44,451 bases of DNA from a virus, in the IMG/VR virus record IMGVR_UViG_3300033816_000522, positions 1 to 44,451 of that record. One strand, given 5' to 3'. The translations under genes were made by a program, and so were the position numbers. Shown one piece after another: positions 23,779 through 31,229 of this stretch. The notes under the pieces are model-generated. The model searched no databases, was not told the origin of the DNA, and saw nothing but the letters and a program-made list of their open reading frames with translations. Numbering within the stretch: the first letter of the stretch is position 1; every line of letters starts with the position of its first letter.

Positions 23779-26174
23779 GCGTGCTCAATAACAGCCTGCT
23801 GCTCGGCGCTCCTGCTGGTGGCGCTGCCGGCTACAGCATCAGCCGTTCGCTCCGCTTCAACTCAGCCGACTCGGCGTACCTTAGCCGCACCCCCGCATCA
23901 GCCGGCAACCGCAAGACGTGGACCTGGGCGGGGTGGGTTAAAAGGAGTGATCTCACAAACCAGCAAACAGTGTGGTCTGCTGGGAGTACGGGAACTAACC
24001 GATCTAATGTACTTTTTCAAGGCAGCGGAGAGATTCGCTTTTTCAATTACGCAGGTAGCGTTGATGTTGATCTTGTAACTACACCTGTTTATAGGGACGC
24101 TTCGGCTTGGTATCACTTGGTTTTTGTGGTCGACACGACTCAAGCCACTTCCACCAATCGTTTTAAACTGTATGTTAATGGCGTTCAGGTAACTGTATTC
24201 GGGACTGCAACATACCCCTCACTTAATCAAGACCTTGTATTTAATAGCGCTATTGCTCACGGCATTGGTCGAGGCGAGCAATCAGGCGGTGAGTATTTCT
24301 CTGGCTACCTTTCCGACATCCACTTCATCGACGGCCAAGCGTTAGACCCCACCAGCTTCGGCGAGTTCTCCGCGACCACCGGCGTGTGGGTGCCCAAGGC
24401 GTACACCGGTAGCTACGGCACCAACGGGTCCCAGCTTAAGTTCGAGGACAACAGCAGCAACACCGCGACCACATTAGGAAAGGACACTAGTGGCAACGGG
24501 AACAATTGGACGCCCAACAACCTCTCCGTCACTGCTGGTGCAGGCAACGACAGTCTCGTAGACGTTCCCACCAACGGCAGCGAGGTTGATACTGGGCTCG
24601 GTGGACAGGTGAGGGGGAATTACTGCTGCTGGAATCCGCTTAACAACCTTGGAGGCTCAACGCTTTCCAACGGAAACCTTGATGTAACCACAGCGGTTTC
24701 TGGCGGTGGCCGAGTCGCCGGCACAATTGGCGTTTCTTCCGGTAAATGGTACTGGGAGATCACGCCTTCATCTCTTGCTGCTGGCTCCTTTATCGGTATC
24801 GCCCCTGCTTCAAGAGTTGCATCTGGCGGCGTGGGAGACTCTGCGGACGAATATGCCTATTACGATTCCGGGCAGAAGTACACGAACGCAACAACCTCTA
24901 GCTACGGCGCTTCCTATGCGGCAAATGATGTTATTGGTTGTGCGTTAAACCTAGATGCGGGAACTCTTACTTTCTATAAGAATGGATCCAGCCAGGGGCA
25001 GGCGTTTTCCGGAATAACAGGAGTATATGTTCCAGCACTGTCCGATACCTCCGGTGGCAGCAGTAGTGCCTTTGTCGCCAACTTCGGCCAACGCCCCTTC
25101 GCCTACACCGCCCCCAGCGGCTTCAAGGCGCTCTGTACGGCTAACCTCCCGGCGCCCACCATCGTCAAGCCGAGCACGGTGTTCGACACCAAGCTCTACA
25201 CCTCCAACGCTGGCACCTTGACCGTCTCCGGCTTGGGCTTCTCGCCCGACTTCGCCTGGCTGAAGTCACGCGGCACCGCCGTCGCCCATGCGCTTTATGA
25301 CACCGTGCGCGGGGCGGGCTATGCGCTGTCGTCCAACCTCACCGACGCGGAGAAGTACGCCACCGATGGCTTTGTGTCGTTCAACTCGGATGGCTTCACC
25401 CTCGGCGCGAACAACAACAGCCCGCAGCCTGACATCAACTACACCAACAACATCGCGCGGGTGGCGTGGTGCTGGGATGCAGGGAGCTCCACGGTTACGA
25501 ATACTGCGGGCAGCATCACTTCTCAGGTGCGGGCTAATGCGAGTGCGGGGTTCAGCGTGGTGACGTTTACACCCTCCGGGGCCAGTTCAGTAGGTCATGG
25601 CTTGGGCGTAGCGCCCGCCTTAATAATTGTCAAGAATCGAAGCATTAGCGATAGCTGGTATACGTATCACGTTGCGGTCGGCACAGGTAAATATATGGTT
25701 CTTAACTCGACTGCGGCCGCGTTAACAGGTGCCAATGGCTTTACAAGCGTCAGTGCTAGCACTTTCACCGTTGGAGCGGATGTAATTAGCAACTATGCAC
25801 ACGTCGCCTACTGCTTTGCCCCTGTGGCTGGCCTGAGCGCATTCGGCAGCTACACCGGCAACGGCAGCGCGGATGGGCCGTTTGTTTATACTGGGTTTAG
25901 GCCAAGGTGGGTGATGATCAAAATCACCAACACAGGCACATCAATCGACCATTGGGTGATGTGGGACACCGCTCGCGATGATTACAACGTCGCCGATTCT
26001 TACCTTCTGGCCAACAACCCACAGCAGGAAGTCACAAGCTCTGCTGTCACGATCGATGCGCTCAGTAACGGCTTCAAGCTGCGCAATAGCTCAATCAACC
26101 AGAACGGCAGCGGATCCACCTACATCTACGCGGCATTCGCCGAGGCGCCTTTCCAATACGCCCGCGCCCGCTAA
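23775..26174 (+). CDS. Lectin-like tail protein (LamG + SPRY-like), mosaic
   Basis: The true start is ATG 23775 (MSVLNNSLLLG), overlapping the fibre stop; upstream in-frame codons are only a shadow of the fibre gene. The product has 799 aa. Residues about 25-210 resemble a LamG/concanavalin domain (YSISRSLRFNSADSAYLSRT, WTWAGWVKRSDL, WYHLVFVVDT, LYVNGVQVT). Residues about 322-455 resemble SPRY (GKWYWEITPSS, SYAANDVIGCALNLDAGTLTFYKNG). The remainder has two beta-rich units with WLKSRGTA and ALIIVKNRS-type motifs. Likely binds host surface glycans. Base composition alternates between GC-rich and AT-rich blocks, a sign of domain exchange. Confidence 0.8.
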   Translation: MSVLNNSLLLGAPAGGAAGYSISRSLRFNSADSAYLSRTPASAGNRKTWTWAGWVKRSDLTNQQTVWSAGSTGTNRSNVLFQGSGEIRFFNYAGSVDVDLVTTPVYRDASAWYHLVFVVDTTQATSTNRFKLYVNGVQVTVFGTATYPSLNQDLVFNSAIAHGIGRGEQSGGEYFSGYLSDIHFIDGQALDPTSFGEFSATTGVWVPKAYTGSYGTNGSQLKFEDNSSNTATTLGKDTSGNGNNWTPNNLSVTAGAGNDSLVDVPTNGSEVDTGLGGQVRGNYCCWNPLNNLGGSTLSNGNLDVTTAVSGGGRVAGTIGVSSGKWYWEITPSSLAAGSFIGIAPASRVASGGVGDSADEYAYYDSGQKYTNATTSSYGASYAANDVIGCALNLDAGTLTFYKNGSSQGQAFSGITGVYVPALSDTSGGSSSAFVANFGQRPFAYTAPSGFKALCTANLPAPTIVKPSTVFDTKLYTSNAGTLTVSGLGFSPDFAWLKSRGTAVAHALYDTVRGAGYALSSNLTDAEKYATDGFVSFNSDGFTLGANNNSPQPDINYTNNIARVAWCWDAGSSTVTNTAGSITSQVRANASAGFSVVTFTPSGASSVGHGLGVAPALIIVKNRSISDSWYTYHVAVGTGKYMVLNSTAAALTGANGFTSVSASTFTVGADVISNYAHVAYCFAPVAGLSAFGSYTGNGSADGPFVYTGFRPRWVMIKITNTGTSIDHWVMWDTARDDYNVADSYLLANNPQQEVTSSAVTIDALSNGFKLRNSSINQNGSGSTYIYAAFAEAPFQYARAR

Positions 26175-26198
26175 CCTTCACCCACGGACCTGATCGCC

Positions 26199-26678
26199 AT
26201 GTTCATCCTCGACGGCCGCCCCCTGAGTCCCGACGTGCCCTTTGAGCACGATGGCATCAGCTATCCCGCCAACTGGCTGAGATGCGCCAGTCCCGAGGAG
26301 CGCGCGGCGATCGGCATCACCGAGGAGCCCGACCCCGCTCCCTACGATCAGCGGTTCTACTGGGGACCCGGCTTGCCCAAGGATCACGGGCAGCTGGTGG
26401 AGCAGTGGACCGCCCAGACCCGCACCACCTGCGGCACTCTGCTGGTGCCCACCGATTGGATGGTGATCCGCCAGCAGGACAACGGCACCGTGATCGACCC
26501 CGCCATTCAGGGCTGGCGTCAAGATCTGCGCCTAGCCTGTGAGCTGAAGATCTCGGGCATCACCGCCACCGCCACCACCGAGGAGCTGGCGGCGTTCATC
26601 ACCAGCCCTGAGTACAGCAGCTGGCCGCCCGATCCCTACGCGCCGCAGCCCGAGCCCGAGCCTGTCCCCGAGGAGTAA
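26199..26678 (+). CDS. Putative tail fibre assembly/tip protein
   Basis: The 159-aa product starts MFILDGRPLSPDVPFEHDGISYPANWLRCA and has GITEEPDPAPYDQRFYWG, then a helical middle (LVEQWTAQTRTTCGTLLVPTDWMVIRQ) and a Pro/Glu-rich end. The order (short beta start, YPxNWL, helical TDWMV segment) resembles fibre-assembly chaperones and short proteins encoded behind fibre genes. Position supports this, but the family match is weak. Confidence 0.6.
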   Translation: MFILDGRPLSPDVPFEHDGISYPANWLRCASPEERAAIGITEEPDPAPYDQRFYWGPGLPKDHGQLVEQWTAQTRTTCGTLLVPTDWMVIRQQDNGTVIDPAIQGWRQDLRLACELKISGITATATTEELAAFITSPEYSSWPPDPYAPQPEPEPVPEE

Positions 26679-26815
26679 TGGCAGTCAAATCCAAGACCGG
26701 CACCGCGCGCCTCGATCACCAACCGGGGCCACCCAAGACCAGCCGCCAAGGGTTCGGCCAACACAGCCGCCCCCGGCGCCGTGGAAAGAAGCCCCTCCGC
26801 GGGCAGGGCCGGTAA
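26678..26815 (+). CDS. 45-aa basic protein
   Basis: A very small, strongly basic protein: MAVKSKTGTARLDHQPGPP, then KTSRQGFGQHS, then RPRRRGKKPLRGQGR. ATG 26678 overlaps the previous stop (TAATG) and its stop overlaps the next start, so it is in a tightly packed operon. Short basic proteins of this kind recur in cyanophage genomes as far as I recall. A nucleic-acid-binding role is plausible from charge alone. Confidence 0.7.
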   Translation: MAVKSKTGTARLDHQPGPPKTSRQGFGQHSRPRRRGKKPLRGQGR

Positions 26816-26988
26816 TGGACCGCGACACGCTCGAAAACTGGCGCAAGATCCGCGACCACCTAGAGCGTGTTGGACAAACCGAGAACCACTACTACCGGCG
26901 TGCCCTTGCCATCCTCGCCGGAAGGCCTGATCCATTCGATCGCTACGATGGAGCTAAGCCAGGATCAGCCGGTGGCGGACGAACCTAA
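26815..26988 (+). CDS. 57-aa cyanophage-type hypothetical protein
   Basis: Starts at ATG 26815, overlapping the previous stop (TAATG). The sequence has the core DRDTLENWRKIRDHLE, then YYRRALAILAGRPDPFD, and a Gly-rich end. It is helical and probably a small cytoplasmic protein. I recall similar short proteins in cyanophage late regions. Function unknown. Its 3' end overlaps the next gene by 41 bp. Confidence 0.65.
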   Translation: MDRDTLENWRKIRDHLERVGQTENHYYRRALAILAGRPDPFDRYDGAKPGSAGGGRT

Positions 26989-27205
26989 AACGGTCGGCAG
27001 CGTGCTCGCTGCTTCCCTCCCGGCAGCACTGTCGGCCGGCATGTTCGCCATCGGCGCCCTGCTCATCTCGCTGCAGGTGCAGTTCGCCCGCGTCGAGGCC
27101 ACCCTCCAGCAGATGGCTGGCACCATCGGAGAACTGAAGAACGACAGCAGGGCAGAGCTCACGCAGCTGGACCAGCGCGTGCGTGCCCTTGAAATGCGGA
27201 ACTAA
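26948..27205 (+). CDS. Single-TM, coiled-coil protein (holin-like or accessory lysis)
   Basis: The 85-aa product starts at ATG 26948. Residues about 16-43 form one hydrophobic segment. They are followed by a coiled coil (about 45-83: VQFARVEATLQQMAGTIGEL ... LDQRVRALE). This layout, next to the endolysin, resembles holin/antiholin or XhlA-like lysis proteins. Single-TM proteins of other roles are possible. Confidence 0.6.
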   Translation: MELSQDQPVADEPKTVGSVLAASLPAALSAGMFAIGALLISLQVQFARVEATLQQMAGTIGELKNDSRAELTQLDQRVRALEMRN

Positions 27206-27220
27206 CCTGAGGCCATCGAC

Positions 27221-27373
27221 GTGGACGCCATGAGCCCCGAGACTGCCGCAATCATCGCCATCGTCATCGCTGCCGGCAGCGAGATCATCGCGATCAGCCC
27301 CCTGAAGTCCAACAGCTGGCTGCAGCTGCTACTGCAGGCCGGCCGGATGATGTTCCCCAAGCAGCGCCGCTGA
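27221..27373 (+). CDS. 50-aa membrane peptide (second holin candidate)
   Basis: GTG 27221 has TGAGG at 27208-27212, 8 bases upstream; ATG 27230 is the alternative and would give 47 aa. The N-terminal hydrophobic segment (ETAAIIAIVIAAGSEIIAIS) precedes an amphipathic helix and a basic tail (MMFPKQRR). It lies directly before the endolysin gene. With the preceding gene it may form a two-part holin system. The hydrophobic segment and context are seen; the role is inferred. Confidence 0.6.
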   Translation: MDAMSPETAAIIAIVIAAGSEIIAISPLKSNSWLQLLLQAGRMMFPKQRR

Positions 27374-27376
27374 TCG

Positions 27377-28459
27377 ATGGCCAACCCCGCGCCGATCACG
27401 CTCGAGCAGCTGTTCAGGTTTTACCGCGGGCTGCCGCACCAGGCTGCCGCGATCGAGACCCTCGAGCAGGATCTCGCCACCAACGGCTACGCGGCCGCCA
27501 TGCGCCGTGACCGGGCGTGGTTCAACACCTGGAGCCAGGACGGCAAGCAGGCGGACCTCGCCGCGGCCCTGAAGCTGATCAAGGATTTCGAGGGCTGCCA
27601 CCTCGAGGCCTATCCCGACCCGCTCAGCGGCGGCGAGCCGTGGACGATCGGCTATGGCACCACCCGCTACGGCGACGGCCGGCCGGTGAAGCCCGGCGAC
27701 AAGATCAACGCGATCGAGGCCGACCTGCTGCTGCGCCAGGAGGTGGACCGGATCGCCGGCAAGCTGCGCGAGACCATCCCCAGCTGGGGCGAGATGGCTG
27801 ACCACCAGAAGTGCGCGCTGATCAGCTTCGCCTACAACCTCGGCACCGGCTTCTACGGCGCCAAGGGCTTCGAGACCATCAGCCGGCGGCTCGGGGAGAA
27901 GGACTGGCCCGGCGTGCCCGATGCGCTGCTGCTCTACCGCAACCCCGGCACCAACGTGGAGGCCGGCCTGAAGCGGCGCCGGATCGCCGAGGGTGACCTC
28001 TGGGGCCGCGACAAGCAGACCACCGGCCCGGTCTCGGCGATGTTCACCCCCGAGTCGCCCTTCAGCTTCAAGCTCACCCCGCACATCACCTACGGCGAGT
28101 TCGCGCTCGGCCAGGAGGCCCGGCGCTTCGATCACCAGTTCCAGTGCGACATCGCCATCAGGCTGGCGCAGTTCCTCGAGAAGGTGCGCGCGCAGTTCGG
28201 CGGCCGGCCGCTGGTGATCACGAGCGGTTATCGCCCCACGGCCGTAAATCGGGCCGTGGGCGGCGCCTCAAGCTCCGAGCACCTCTACGACGCGCCTGGC
28301 GTCGGTGCGGTGGACTTTTTCGTGGACGGCGTGGACATCTACGCCGTGCAGGTCTGGTGCGATCAGAACTGGCCCTACAGCATCGGCTACGGCGCACCCA
28401 AGGGCTTCGTGCATCTTGGCATTCGCAAGGGCGCACCTAGGGTTCGGTGGGTTTACTGA
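27377..28459 (+). CDS. Two-domain endolysin (GH24 lysozyme + M15 peptidase)
   Basis: This 360-aa enzyme degrades host peptidoglycan. Residues about 60-210 are a GH24 lysozyme: IKDFEG (Glu72), AYPDP (Asp81) and WTIGYGTTRYGDG (Thr90), cleaving the glycan backbone. Residues about 230-355 are an M15-type peptidase: SGYRPTAVNRAVGGASSSEH (His302), AVDFF (Asp313) and FVHLG (His346) as zinc ligands, cleaving stem peptides. There is no signal peptide, so export must rely on the small membrane proteins just upstream. Combining both activities is uncommon but known in phage lysins. Confidence 0.92.
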   Translation: MANPAPITLEQLFRFYRGLPHQAAAIETLEQDLATNGYAAAMRRDRAWFNTWSQDGKQADLAAALKLIKDFEGCHLEAYPDPLSGGEPWTIGYGTTRYGDGRPVKPGDKINAIEADLLLRQEVDRIAGKLRETIPSWGEMADHQKCALISFAYNLGTGFYGAKGFETISRRLGEKDWPGVPDALLLYRNPGTNVEAGLKRRRIAEGDLWGRDKQTTGPVSAMFTPESPFSFKLTPHITYGEFALGQEARRFDHQFQCDIAIRLAQFLEKVRAQFGGRPLVITSGYRPTAVNRAVGGASSSEHLYDAPGVGAVDFFVDGVDIYAVQVWCDQNWPYSIGYGAPKGFVHLGIRKGAPRVRWVY

Positions 28460-28466
28460 CGATCGC

Positions 28467-28982
28467 GTGCCTCTCCCCGACTACGAGCTCCACTACCTCT
28501 GCCAGCACCACGCGATGGTGGTGCCGTTTGATCCGAACCTGATCAACCCCGCGAGCCTCGACGTGCTCCTCGGCGATCGGATCATGATCGAGGTGGCCGG
28601 CACCCCCGAGCTGCAGATCCACGGCATCCACGGCCACACCGCAGAGGAGCCGTACTGGCTGCAGCCGGGTGAGTTCTGCCTCGCGGAGACGCGCGAGATC
28701 TTCAACCTGCCCGACAGCGTGGCCGCGCAGTTCGTGCTGAAGTCCAGCCGCGCGCGAGAGGGTCTCGAGCACCTGCTGGCCGGGTGGTGCGACCCTGGCT
28801 GGCACGGCAGCCGGCTGACGCTGGAGCTGAGCAACGCGCGCAAGATGCACCCCGTGGCGATCTGGCCCGGCATGAAGATCGGGCAGATGGTGTTCCACCG
28901 GATGGAGGCGATCCCGCACCGCTCCTATGCGGTTACAGGCCGTTACAACGGCGATGAGGGCGTCACCGCCAGCAAGGGCTAA
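28467..28982 (+). CDS. dCTP deaminase / dUTPase-family protein
   Basis: The start is GTG 28467 (MPLPDYELHYLCQHH), giving 171 aa; the longer frame upstream is a shadow of the endolysin gene. Family motifs are present: NPASLDVLLGDRI, the PGEFCLAETRE strand and KSSRAREGLEH (the Ser and Arg of the active site). GWCDPGWHGSRLTLELSN carries the likely catalytic Glu, and IWPGMKIGQMVF closes the fold. The enzyme would convert dCTP to dUTP or act on dUTP, feeding dTMP synthesis. Its place at the end of the lysis operon is unusual for a nucleotide gene. Deaminase versus dUTPase is not settled. Confidence 0.8.
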   Translation: MPLPDYELHYLCQHHAMVVPFDPNLINPASLDVLLGDRIMIEVAGTPELQIHGIHGHTAEEPYWLQPGEFCLAETREIFNLPDSVAAQFVLKSSRAREGLEHLLAGWCDPGWHGSRLTLELSNARKMHPVAIWPGMKIGQMVFHRMEAIPHRSYAVTGRYNGDEGVTASKG

Positions 28983-29011
28983 GCTGTGCCCGGTAGTGGA
29001 GAGCCAGCCCG

Positions 29012-29041
29012 GCGGTCGGTGTGACATCCGGCCGCTTTTTT
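29012..29041 (+). terminator. Rho-independent terminator of the late operon
   Basis: GCGGTCGG (29012-29019) and CCGGCCGC (29028-29035) pair over 8 positions with one G-T. The loop is TGTGACAT, and six Ts follow at 29036-29041. It lies 30 bases after the deaminase stop and overlaps the integrase stop from the other strand. Confidence 0.85.
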
Positions 29042-30152
29042 ATGCCATCAGCGCGGCGACCTTGGCGGCTGCAGCGGCCGCGGCCTCATCGATCAGGTGG
29101 GCGTAGCGCTGCGTGGTCTGCGGGCTGGCGTGGCCGAGGAGGCCGCCGATCTGCGGCAGCGACAGGCCGGCCGTCACGCCGAGGCTGGCGAAGCTGTGGC
29201 GCAGGTCGTGAACCCGCAGGTTGGTGATCCGCGCCTTGGCCAGCAGCTCCTGCCAGAGGTGCCAGTAGCCCACCAGATGGCCGTCGCCGTCGCCGGCAAT
29301 GATCCAGTCGCTGTTCGACCTGAGACGCAGCTGTCTTAGCGTGAACATCGCTGCAGGCGGCAGATGAATGCGCCGGTCGTTGCCATCGCCTCCTGTCTTG
29401 TGCTGATCAGCGGGAACGATCAACACCGCTGCATCCTCATCCAGCCAGTCCCACCGCGCGTGCATCACCTCCCGGACCCGGCACCCGGTCAGCATCAACA
29501 GCCGGATCAGCTGCGCGAACCGCCACCGCACCCCGGCTTCGGCGAACGCATCCAGTGCGGCCAGCAGCCGCTTCAGCTCCTCGCGGGATAGGTAGCGGCG
29601 CCGCTTGCGCTCGCTGTTTGCCTGGATCCGCGCGCAGGGGTTGGAGCCCTGCGGCCGCAGCTCCCAGAGCTCGGCAAGGTTCATCGCCTTGCTGAGCACC
29701 TCAAGGCAGCGGTTTGCGCGCACCGGCCGCTCCATGCTGGCCCGGTGAAACCATTCGGCGACCTGCCGCTGCTGGACCGCCTGCACCTTCGTGGAGCCAA
29801 ACTCCGGCAGCAGATGGCGGCGCCAGATCAGCTCATTGTTGGCGATCGTGCCGGGCCGCAGCCGGCGCCAGTGCTCCACCTTGATCCGCTCAAGCAGCTC
29901 GGCAACGGTGGGCGATCGGCGCAGCTCCTTCCGGGCGGTGGTGGGCGTCAGACCGCGGGCAGCATCGGCAAGCACCTTCAGGGCCTCCTCGCGCGCCATG
30001 GTGAGGCTGACAATCTCGGCCCGGCCGATCTTGTGGGTCTGCTGTTTGCCGCTCGCCTCGCGGTAGCGCACGTACCAGGTCCGCACCCCGGACTCGAGCA
30101 CCATCTGGCCCAGCCCTGGCACCTTCCGATCGGCCACCCACTGCTTCGTCAT
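29040..30152 (-). CDS. Tyrosine integrase
   Basis: The 370-aa site-specific recombinase is read from the ATG at 30152, preceded by GGAGAGG; an ATG at 30164 adds 4 residues without its own ribosome site. The N-terminal part (VLESGVRTWYVRYREASGKQQTHKIG) is the arm-binding domain of tRNA-targeting integrases, followed by a core-binding SAM-like domain. The catalytic set is complete: R225 (GCR), K252, H315-x-x-R318 (HDLRHS), H341 (LGHAS) and Y350 (RYAH). It lies beside arm-type sites and the tRNA-fMet core, so it should integrate the phage into the host initiator tRNA gene. Transcribed convergent to the late operon. Confidence 0.95.
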   Translation of the reverse strand: MTKQWVADRKVPGLGQMVLESGVRTWYVRYREASGKQQTHKIGRAEIVSLTMAREEALKVLADAARGLTPTTARKELRRSPTVAELLERIKVEHWRRLRPGTIANNELIWRRHLLPEFGSTKVQAVQQRQVAEWFHRASMERPVRANRCLEVLSKAMNLAELWELRPQGSNPCARIQANSERKRRRYLSREELKRLLAALDAFAEAGVRWRFAQLIRLLMLTGCRVREVMHARWDWLDEDAAVLIVPADQHKTGGDGNDRRIHLPPAAMFTLRQLRLRSNSDWIIAGDGDGHLVGYWHLWQELLAKARITNLRVHDLRHSFASLGVTAGLSLPQIGGLLGHASPQTTQRYAHLIDEAAAAAAAKVAALMA

Positions 30153-30160
30153 GCCCCTCT

Positions 30161-30215
30161 CCATTCGCGCACTATTCGCGCAGATTTGCGCGAACGGGGC
30201 GGATCTTGCGCGAAC
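30161..30215. repeat. Left arm-type integrase sites of attP
   Basis: The motif TGCGCGAA occurs twice on the minus strand (30164-30171, 30175-30182) and twice on the plus strand (30187-30194, 30207-30214). It lies between the integrase start and the attP core. The first 23 bases (30161-30183) recur with one change at 30411-30433 on the other side of the core. Such flanking repeats are characteristic of integrase arm sites. Confidence 0.75.
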
Positions 30216-30297
30216 AAGCGGTAAGCCGTCAACCCGAAAACGCTCGACGAATCAGAGGTTTGGTGAGTTTGCGTGAACGCCCGTGAGCTGCTCGGGC

Positions 30298-30346
30298 GGG
30301 GCTCATAACCTGAAGGTCGTCAGTTCAAATCTGGCCCCCGCAACCA
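30298..30346 (+). other. attP core: 3' half of initiator tRNA-Met(CAU)
   Basis: From about 30298 to 30346 the sequence matches the 3' half of an initiator tRNA: anticodon CAT at 30304-30306, variable loop AGGTCG, and T arm with GTTCAAATC. The acceptor strand CCCCGCA ends at ACCA 30343-30346. The T stem pairs fully, but the 5' acceptor half and D arm are absent. This is therefore the fragment that restores the host gene on integration, not a working tRNA. It lies about 145 bp from the integrase start. Confidence 0.88.
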
Positions 30347-30387
30347 AAAAAGCCCGCTAGGTCAATGACTTAGCGGGCTTCTTCTTT
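30346..30387 (+). terminator. Terminator captured with the tRNA end
   Basis: A-rich start, AGCCCGCTA (30351-30359) pairing with TAGCGGGCT (30371-30379), then CTTCTTT. This perfect 9-bp hairpin directly follows the tRNA CCA. It probably derives from, or replaces, the host tRNA terminator. Confidence 0.85.
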
Positions 30388-30410
30388 CCGGGTTCAGGCG
30401 GCGCCGAGCG

Positions 30411-30433
30411 CCATTTGCGCACTATTCGCGCAG
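30411..30433. repeat. Right arm-type integrase site
   Basis: This 23-bp copy differs from 30161-30183 only at position 6 (T for C). It contains TTCGCGCA at 30425-30432 and a near copy at 30414-30421. It lies 65 bp beyond the attP core and overlaps the stop of the 65-aa minus-strand gene. Confidence 0.75.
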
Positions 30434-30619
30434 CCTCGCCATCGGGTGCTTCAGCGGTGCCATCCTGAGCCGCGCGATGCGACCTGGTGCCTCAGCCGGG
30501 TCATCCAGCGGGATCATGCGGAAGTCGTCGATGCCATGCGTCTCGGCGAAGTGCTGCGCCGCGACGTGGGTAGAGAACGGCCCGATATGCCACGGGCCGG
30601 TCTGGAGGATGTAGGTCAT
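30422..30619 (-). CDS. 65-aa hypothetical protein beside attP
   Basis: The start is ATG at 30619 (MTYILQTGPWHIGPFSTHV). The core includes AAQHFAETHGIDDFRMIPLDDP and a basic end. It probably folds as a small alpha/beta domain. It lies next to the attachment site, and its stop is inside the right arm repeat, so its transcription could be affected by integrase binding. An excisionase role is conceivable but no HTH is seen. Confidence 0.55.
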   Translation of the reverse strand: MTYILQTGPWHIGPFSTHVAAQHFAETHGIDDFRMIPLDDPAEAPGRIARLRMAPLKHPMARLRE

Positions 30620-30673
30620 GGGTGGATGGTAGCCGCACTCCGATGGTACGCCACGGGCAGCGCATCCTCTCTC

Positions 30674-30693
30674 CCCGTCACATCCCGTCACAT
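30674..30693 (+). repeat. Two tandem 10-mers (CCCGTCACAT)x2
   Basis: CCCGTCACAT occurs exactly twice in a row at 30674-30683 and 30684-30693. It lies in the 125-bp gap between the divergent genes at 30619 (minus) and 30745 (plus). A one-helical-turn spacing suggests a two-subunit operator for either gene. Confidence 0.5.
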
Positions 30694-30744
30694 TCCGCCG
30701 ATCCTGTTCCCCTCGCTACCGTGAGCCAAGCCGGGGCCACGCCC

Positions 30745-30930
30745 ATGCGCGCGCACATCGCCGAGATCACCGCCAAGGTGATCATCCGCAGCGACACCGA
30801 CCCCGACCAGATCCCCGCCGACCTCTACAGCCAGATCGCCGAGTTCATCCACACCGAGGAGGACCTCCTCGATCTGGGCATCGAGCTGTTCACCCTGCCG
30901 GAAGATCTCGGTGGATCGGCACCACATTGA
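30745..30930 (+). CDS. 61-aa hypothetical protein
   Basis: ATG 30745 (MRAHIAEITAKVIIRSDTDP) gives 61 aa; an in-frame GTG at 30721 is possible. The sequence has a beta start followed by acidic helices (ADLYSQIAEFIHTEEDLLDL). Its 3' end overlaps the HNH gene by 20 bp, so the two are probably one transcript. Function unknown. Confidence 0.6.
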   Translation: MRAHIAEITAKVIIRSDTDPDQIPADLYSQIAEFIHTEEDLLDLGIELFTLPEDLGGSAPH

Positions 30931-31216
30931 CGAGACCCGGCTGGTCACCCGCAGGTCAGCCCGCGATCAGATCCACCTCGCGTGGAACTACCGCTGCGCC
31001 TACTGCGGCGATCCGCTCGGCCGCAGCCCGACGCTCGATCACGTCATCCCCAAGGTCCACGGCGGCCTCACCGTGCGCGAGAACCTCGTGAGCTGCTGCC
31101 TGATGTGCAACAGCCAAAAGGGTCACAAGGGCTGGGTGGACTGGTATCGCCAGCAGCCCTTCTGGTCCGCGATGGGCGAGTGGGCGATCGCGCGCTGGGT
31201 TGCAGGGGAGGGCTAA
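30911..31216 (+). CDS. HNH endonuclease
   Basis: The 101-aa protein starts at GTG 30911. The domain is complete: CAYCGDPL, TLDHVIPKVHGG (His and Asp of the HNH core), ENLVSCCLMCNSQKGHK. The protein is a single HNH_1-type domain with a short C-terminal helix. Stand-alone HNH proteins in phages act as homing nucleases or packaging helpers; location beside attP rather than terminase favours a mobile nuclease or DNA-metabolism role. Confidence 0.85.
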   Translation: MDRHHIDETRLVTRRSARDQIHLAWNYRCAYCGDPLGRSPTLDHVIPKVHGGLTVRENLVSCCLMCNSQKGHKGWVDWYRQQPFWSAMGEWAIARWVAGEG

Positions 31217-31229
31217 GATTCGGATCCAA

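Noticed and set aside
30298-30346. A functional tRNA gene
   Set aside because: Only the anticodon, T-arm and 3' acceptor half are present; the 5' half does not match, so this is an attachment core.
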